Assembly (NCBI GenBank): GCA_947307015.1
Contig: CAMZHV010000016.1
Span: 1-48,399 of the forward strand
Direction of reading: 5' to 3'
DNA from: an uncultured Prevotellaceae bacterium
GTDB taxonomy: Bacteria > Bacteroidota > Bacteroidia > Bacteroidales > Bacteroidaceae
DNA: 48,399 bases
Shown piece by piece: positions 43,910-48,399 of this stretch. A model generated the notes under the pieces. That model ran no database searches. It was not told the origin of the DNA and worked only from the letters and a program-made list of their open reading frames with translations. The translations under genes and the position numbers were made by a program. How positions within the stretch are numbered: position 1 is the first letter of the stretch; each line of letters opens with the position of its first letter.

Positions 43910-43920
43910 GTAAGCATTCG
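43910..43920 (+). repeat. Extra IS66-like end
   Basis: GTAAGCATTCG, identical to the first 11 bases of the IS66 left end at 40645 and in the same orientation. It could be the trace of a second or excised copy. Confidence 0.5.
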
Positions 43921-43978
43921 CGCCAAAAGAAATGCGTAATATTTGACTGTTTGGTGCGAAAATGCACCTCAACAAGTG

Positions 43979-44044
43979 CTACACCTCTGATAACAACGAC
44001 AGCAGCTACCGTATAGCTGCTGTCGTGGATAATAGAGGTGTAGT
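43979..44044. repeat. CAGCAGCTA hairpin element with outer arms
   Basis: The inner stem ACGACAGCAGCTA (43996-44008) / TAGCTGCTGTCGT (44014-44026) has a 5-nt loop. The outer stem is CTACACCTCT (43979-43988) / AGAGGTGTAG (44035-44044). The spacers are nearly complementary. It ends 3 nt from the stop codon of the small peptide gene. Confidence 0.88.
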
Positions 44045-44047
44045 GCC

Positions 44048-44224
44048 TTATTTGCTCCAGTCGTCGTCCCAGACGTTGTAACCTCGAGAGGAACTGACGT
44101 CTTCCTTGACCATAGCATCATCATTTACTACTATATCGTTGATGTGCAAAGAATCTTGCAGAAGACATGCTTGGAGATTTGTGGCAACAATTTCCATATG
44201 TGGATTTATATATATCTTTTTCAT
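44048..44224 (-). CDS. Small peptide of a Prevotella-type family
   Basis: 58 residues from MKKIYINPHMEIVATNLQ (an upstream ATG at 44239 is less likely). Short proteins with an MKKxYxxPxMEV start, a Leu/Ser-rich middle and an acidic Trp-containing end (here YNVWDDDWSK) are common in Prevotella, often next to genes for large surface proteins; this one lies just past a 1096-residue secreted protein. Function unknown. Confidence 0.65.
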   Translation of the reverse strand: MKKIYINPHMEIVATNLQACLLQDSLHINDIVVNDDAMVKEDVSSSRGYNVWDDDWSK

Positions 44225-44267
44225 AATCTTTGAATTCATTATAATTTACTAAAGATAATTCGTGAAT

Positions 44268-44365
44268 AATTTGTGAGTTAATTCGTGGATAATTTGTGTA
44301 AAGAATTAGAGATTGTTCCTTTTTTATCTTTTTACATGAATTGACCATGAATTAACTCACGAATT
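44268..44365. repeat. Inverted repeat of AATTCGTGAGTTAATTC type
   Basis: 44268-44288 and the inverse of 44345-44365 match at 19 of 21 positions, with further GATAATTTGTG/GATAATTCGTG direct repeats around them. It fills the gap between two minus-strand genes and could act as a 3' hairpin. Related words occur in the centre of the palindrome at 466-525. Confidence 0.7.
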
Positions 44366-44376
44366 GATCCTAAAAT

Positions 44377-47300
44377 TTATTTGATGAGCACTTTCTTGCC
44401 GTTGACGATGTAGAGCCCACGAGTGGGTTGAGCAACGCGACGGCCGCTGAGGTCATACACGGATTTGTCATCAGATACACTATCCAAACTCTTGATGGCA
44501 TCTTCATCGAAGTTGAGAATAAAGCCCTTAACACCGCTGATGTCACTACCAAGGTCAAGGTAGGCCTTGTTAGCACCAATCTTACCGGTACCACGCTTGT
44601 AGAAGCCGAGTCCTTCGGAACCATTGCCGAGGATATATTCACCAGAACCTTCAACGCGGGCACTAGTAATGTCAACATAAGTAGGAACAAGTTTATTACC
44701 AATTGTAATAGCCGACGCATTGTCCTTGATGGTCAAAGTCGCAGAGGTAACGGACGATGAAGTGCCACGTAGCAGCACGCCTTCACCCGCAGGCACTTCG
44801 CTAATCTCATAAGGAACTGCATAATCATTTTCAACCTTTAGGATGTAAGCCTTCACGTTATCAGGAAGAGCAACTCCGAAGGGTAAACCAAGAGTAGTAT
44901 AAGTGTAATTACCAACTGTTGTCATAGGAATAGAAACCTCAGTAACTTTTTCAACCGTCCAACCAGAACCTGAGTCGGAGGATGTGGGTGCAGAATAACC
45001 GATGAGCTTGTATGAATGACCAGAGCCACCTGCATGAACGTAGTACCCATTCTTGAATGCACCCATGCCACCTTTTCCTTCTGCAGTGAAAGCGGCACCA
45101 CTTCCTATTTCTGCAAAAGTCATAATTGTATTCCATGCTGGTGCATTAAGCTCTTTACCCTGTATCTGAATCTTATATGTTTTTCCACTATCATCATAGA
45201 CAAGCTTGACGACAGTACTTGCAGAGGTTCCAGACTCAAGTGTCATGGGATTACCGTCCTCTGTACCCATATAACGATTACGTGTGCTATTATAGAACCG
45301 ATAGTATCCTGATTCTGGTTTCTTGACACTTAAGGCAACTGTACTATAGAAATATTCAACGGCAGCATCATAGTTCACACGAGTTGCAGATGCTATTACA
45401 CCATCATTTATATACCCACGGGTCGAGGTGATAGCGCCTTCCATGACACCGAAATAATCACCTACATGCTGATCTCTCGCAAACAATGTCAGTTTTGCTA
45501 AAGCCACATTTTTCCAATTTACTTCATCCAAAGTGATTGCTGCTGCCAGAGTAGACCTCCAATCAGAATTACCCCATTTCAATCCTTGATCATCATGGTG
45601 AATATACGCACCTTCATTGTTTAAAACAAATCCATAAGCATTCTTTTCGATAGTACATAGACTATAACGCGGATATGTACCTTCTGACATCTGAACGGTA
45701 TTACCTACGTTGAGATATTTACCATTACCTGCTGCATAGTTAATTATTCTAACACCATTGTAGGGGTCACCGACAAAAGCCCATAGAGCATTGTCAGCTG
45801 CTGCCACAGCCACTTCTTGAATATAGAACTGGTATGGTGCTGTGGTTGAATATACAAGGTATTCACCCTTTAATTTCATGTAATACCAAGTTGCATCTGC
45901 ATAACTCGTTGAAATTTCGAAAGGACCAGTCCATATGATATCAATATTTACCTCTGTTGTGTTTGCAGCAATCGTAGCCACATCAGGATCATCATAAGCA
46001 CTGTATTCAGGTTCTGATAGTGCGCCAAATATTGTTGACGCTGACACCGTTGTTCCTACAACTTCTTCAGGATGTTCCACAGTAGCAACAACATTACCAT
46101 TATACTTCAATCGATATATAACAGAGGTATAGGCAGTTTCATACGTTGTGATTGCGCTTGTTGCAGCTGCAGGAACAGAATAGGATGTGTTGGCTTCACA
46201 GATACACCACCTGTTGCCCTCATCCAGCGTATTATTATCCATAACCTTGAGAGCACTGCTTGAAATGTTGATGTTTTGAGCAGACTTGTCATCTGTGAAT
46301 GAGAAGAACCAAGGATAATCAATATTTCCTGTTGAGGTGATGTATATTGGCTCTGGAGTGTCACTAAGACCGATTGGGTCTCCACTTGTTGCCGACCCAT
46401 TCAAAAACTTACCGGCTGTAACGCTATAAGCATAAATACGTCCTTGTGTACCTGAAATAAGAGCTATCTGCTGTTTAGTATCATCTTTGTTGATGTCATT
46501 TGTCCCGACATAAGTCATTGAGGTTGCATCTGTTGAAGCTGTGTTCCAACAGCCACGTCCACCATATATTATATATGTCTTCGTATTACTCAAATCTCCA
46601 AGGTTATCAATATATGTCTTGGGATCTTTTGCAATTGTAACGCTCATAGAGTTCACCGTAATCCAAGGGCTGGCTGTAGAAACGTCAAAGGAAGTTGTTC
46701 GTGAAATGAGACCAGAAGCAGATACTATTGTCGGAGACGCTGAGTTAGTCGAAATCGTAGTCCCTTTAATCGTAGAAGTAGCATTTGTGTAATTTGTGTA
46801 TCCCGTAATGCTCCAGCCTGTAATAATATAACCAAAAGGAACGGCCAAATCATACGTGTCAGTATGGATACGGAAAGGTATCGCTACAGAATTGTATTGC
46901 ACATTTATGACCATATTATTGTTTCCACTATTTGTAGTCATAGATAGTTGAGCGTCGGTATCTTTTGAAAGCCACTTGTTTCCATATCCGTTTACCTTTA
47001 CTGTAGAACCACTATAAAAGGTTCCCTTATCATCATTAACTGTATAAGTAAACGGAAATATCTTCTCTAATGTAACAACAAATTGAGAAATACACAGTGT
47101 AGAGGTTGTGTTCGTTGCTCGAGCTACGGTAAATGTAGAAGATGTAGCATTAACATTAACACTAAGATCGAGTATTTTTGAAACTCCCTTCGCAATTTCT
47201 GTGGAACCTCCAGATGGAGTAATATTAAAATAATTAGCATCAGATGTACTTAATGCTCTCATCGAATAATTCTTTATCTTATATCCGCTTGGAGCTGTAA

Positions 47301-47667
47301 TAGTGATGGTAGATGCTGTTGTCCCACTTGTTTGAATAGCTATCACATGTCCGTAATCAGACTGATAATAACCACTAACTAAATAGGTCGGCTTTATAAC
47401 TTTATCTGTACTGGATATTACCAAATCAGCAAGACCTGATGTCCAGTTAGTAGTAAACGTTGTGTAATATGGGGTATTTTCAGAAGTGGAGCCAGAATAC
47501 ACACCATATTTGTGAGTAGCCGTTCCTTCAGAGGCAGTTGTTTTATTAGCAGCACCATTTATTTCTGCCAAATCTGTCTGGTCATTGATGGTCACTGTTA
47601 CATCTGCCCACGCTCCGCTAACGCCCATGGTTAGGAGCGCACAAAAAAGCAATAAGATTTTTTTCAT
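44377..47667 (-). CDS. Large secreted protein with type IX-like tail
   Basis: 1096 residues. Signal peptide MKKILLLFCALLTMGVSGAWA. The body is rich in Thr, Ser, Gly and aromatics and looks like many beta-sandwich modules. Several are similar to each other and carry phrases such as YLNVGNTVQMSEGTYPRYSL and YYRFYNSTRNRYMG, suggesting ricin-like or lectin-like beta-trefoil segments. The tail (VYDLSGRRVAQPTRGLYIVNGKKVLIK in parts) is that of type IX-secreted Prevotella proteins. No catalytic motif was recognised. It is AT-richer than the glycosidase genes. A role in surface binding is only a guess. Confidence 0.8.
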   Translation of the reverse strand: MKKILLLFCALLTMGVSGAWADVTVTINDQTDLAEINGAANKTTASEGTATHKYGVYSGSTSENTPYYTTFTTNWTSGLADLVISSTDKVIKPTYLVSGYYQSDYGHVIAIQTSGTTASTITITAPSGYKIKNYSMRALSTSDANYFNITPSGGSTEIAKGVSKILDLSVNVNATSSTFTVARATNTTSTLCISQFVVTLEKIFPFTYTVNDDKGTFYSGSTVKVNGYGNKWLSKDTDAQLSMTTNSGNNNMVINVQYNSVAIPFRIHTDTYDLAVPFGYIITGWSITGYTNYTNATSTIKGTTISTNSASPTIVSASGLISRTTSFDVSTASPWITVNSMSVTIAKDPKTYIDNLGDLSNTKTYIIYGGRGCWNTASTDATSMTYVGTNDINKDDTKQQIALISGTQGRIYAYSVTAGKFLNGSATSGDPIGLSDTPEPIYITSTGNIDYPWFFSFTDDKSAQNINISSSALKVMDNNTLDEGNRWCICEANTSYSVPAAATSAITTYETAYTSVIYRLKYNGNVVATVEHPEEVVGTTVSASTIFGALSEPEYSAYDDPDVATIAANTTEVNIDIIWTGPFEISTSYADATWYYMKLKGEYLVYSTTAPYQFYIQEVAVAAADNALWAFVGDPYNGVRIINYAAGNGKYLNVGNTVQMSEGTYPRYSLCTIEKNAYGFVLNNEGAYIHHDDQGLKWGNSDWRSTLAAAITLDEVNWKNVALAKLTLFARDQHVGDYFGVMEGAITSTRGYINDGVIASATRVNYDAAVEYFYSTVALSVKKPESGYYRFYNSTRNRYMGTEDGNPMTLESGTSASTVVKLVYDDSGKTYKIQIQGKELNAPAWNTIMTFAEIGSGAAFTAEGKGGMGAFKNGYYVHAGGSGHSYKLIGYSAPTSSDSGSGWTVEKVTEVSIPMTTVGNYTYTTLGLPFGVALPDNVKAYILKVENDYAVPYEISEVPAGEGVLLRGTSSSVTSATLTIKDNASAITIGNKLVPTYVDITSARVEGSGEYILGNGSEGLGFYKRGTGKIGANKAYLDLGSDISGVKGFILNFDEDAIKSLDSVSDDKSVYDLSGRRVAQPTRGLYIVNGKKVLIK

Positions 47668-47746
47668 TTGTTTGTTAAAGAGTTTATTAGTTAGAGTTTA
47701 GTTTGTTTCTTTGTTTGAGGTTGATGGGGTAGGATAGAAGATGCGC

Positions 47747-47983
47747 TTAGAATACTGGCTCTGCTACACCGCGTGTATCCATCACCTCATTGAGGATTTG
47801 GAGCGTCGATGGCCGTCCAATGGAATAGTGCTCATCAGAGTAGTCGGCGACGAGGTGCGACAGCAACTCCAGCTCTATGCTGCAAGGATCCGTGCGCGGC
47901 GTCTCGTCAGTCACCAACGGCAGCAGTTGCTCTACGCGTGCCACTGCCCAATTGTATTGCTGCTCATTCTCTATTTGAGTCAT
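47747..47983 (-). CDS. Short HigA-like N-terminal protein without HTH
   Basis: 78 residues from the ATG at 47983. The text NEQQYNWAVARVEQLLPLVTDETP...SIELELLSHLVADYSDEHY resembles the region before the helix-turn-helix in Bacteroidota HigA-type antitoxins. The reading frame stops where the HTH should begin, and no HTH is seen in other frames downstream. So it is either a truncated antitoxin or a stand-alone small family. No HigB-like toxin lies next to it. -7-like TATATTTG at 48038-48045. Confidence 0.6.
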   Translation of the reverse strand: MTQIENEQQYNWAVARVEQLLPLVTDETPRTDPCSIELELLSHLVADYSDEHYSIGRPSTLQILNEVMDTRGVAEPVF

Positions 47984-48037
47984 ATAATTATGGAGCAAAT
48001 GAGTCGTGGAATTGGGTTATTGGCCACAATTCGGTGG

Positions 48038-48045
48038 CAAATATA
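48038..48045 (-). promoter_or_regulatory. -7 element before the HigA-like gene
   Basis: TATATTTG on the minus strand, 54 nt before the start. No -33 partner is clear. Confidence 0.45.
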
Positions 48046-48194
48046 TAACTTTCTTTTCATATACGCGCGTAAAACCCTCATTTTTATACTATTTTTTGTT
48101 AAATAGCATCTGAAATGCGGGAAAATGGGGGTGAATGACCTCGAATGAACTGCTCGGAACAGAAGAAAAGGCATCGCGACTTTATTAAAATAAA

Positions 48195-48317
48195 ATCTTT
48201 GCGCGCTTTGCCTAATCCAAAGCCCCGCGTAGCGCTTTGGATGCCTCTGCTACCTCTTGAAAATCTTTGAGGACTTGAGATAGGCAAAGCTTGGCGTCCT
48301 TCGCGTGTTTGTGTTAA
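48195..48317. repeat. Dispersed ~125-bp repeat, copy B
   Basis: Inverse of 38875-39005 with scattered differences. The last part of the window after it (to 48399) shows no gene. Confidence 0.8.
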
Positions 48318-48399
48318 AAGATGATAGCTCGTTTACCTGTATGATACTTGAGAACAAATAGATTGTTGCTCTTCAACGCTAACAAATATTTTGTTCTTC

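Noticed and set aside
39689..44044. Integron attC sites
   Set aside because: The hairpins look attC-like in layout, but no RYYYAAC/GTTRRRY core was found and no integron integrase is in the window. Kept only as an analogy.

Overview
The window looks like chromosome of a Bacteroidota bacterium of the Prevotella group (Prevotella/Segatella/Xylanibacter), probably from a rumen or gut. The reasons are promoters of the Bacteroidota type (TAnnTTTG at -7, several with TTTG at about -33), a BspA-like leucine-rich repeat surface protein, several secreted proteins ending in a type IX-secretion-like tail (YDLSGR...GIYIVNGKK), a SufC/SufD pair, and a GH10 xylanase fused to a CE1 feruloyl esterase, an architecture known from Prevotella ruminicola. 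No tRNA, rRNA or CRISPR array was seen.

Layout. 1-768: no gene; degenerate short repeats and a nested inverted repeat of about 330 bp. 769-3696: BspA-like protein with an ORF6N-domain gene just upstream. 3908-10774: an AT-richer accessory block, all on the minus strand, headed by a WYL regulator. It holds two unknown genes, an EVE-HsdR_N nuclease-like fusion, a KilA/RhuM-like DNA-binding protein, a Doc/Fic toxin-like protein, a GIY-YIG-RAMA-like fusion and an ankyrin-like protein. This is the best candidate for an undescribed defence or genome-conflict system. Its regulator and the ORF6N gene share a duplicated promoter module. 10996-11112: a 38-residue peptide gene. 11331-15891: four-gene operon of two DUF1080 (3-keto-glycoside hydrolase-type) proteins and two Gfo/Idh/MocA oxidoreductases. 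16150-22175: two large xylan-degrading fusions (GH10-CE1 and GH5-GH43). 22314-26124: housekeeping operon pyrE, SRPBCC, argH, Rieske-like lipoprotein, upp. Then, divergently, 26309-31232: sufC, sufD, ybeY, a TlpA-like thioredoxin lipoprotein and a THUMP-like methyltransferase. 31259-38196: a tight glycosidase operon (tandem GH43-CBM6 protein, GH27, GH43) ending in a uracil-DNA-glycosylase-family gene.

38197-44047 is a second accessory region. It has toxin-antitoxin-like modules (RelE/ParE pair; a 44-residue protein overlapping a DUF6169-like gene; a DUF4160/DUF2442 pair), an IS66-family element with a frameshifted transposase, a MITE-like 199-bp element and a family of CAGCAGCTA hairpins between the modules. 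Two of the modules are driven by identical 69-bp promoter copies. 44048-47983: a small peptide, a 1096-residue secreted protein and a short HigA-like remnant.

Two sequence-level systems cut across the gene map. One is a REP-like G/C palindrome family of about ten copies. They occur as inverted pairs, abut stop codons, and lie in frame inside signal peptides and linkers. The other is a 30-nt block containing the hairpin GTTGCGAT-TCT-ATCGCAAC, kept at synonymous sites at the start of three consecutive glycosidase genes.
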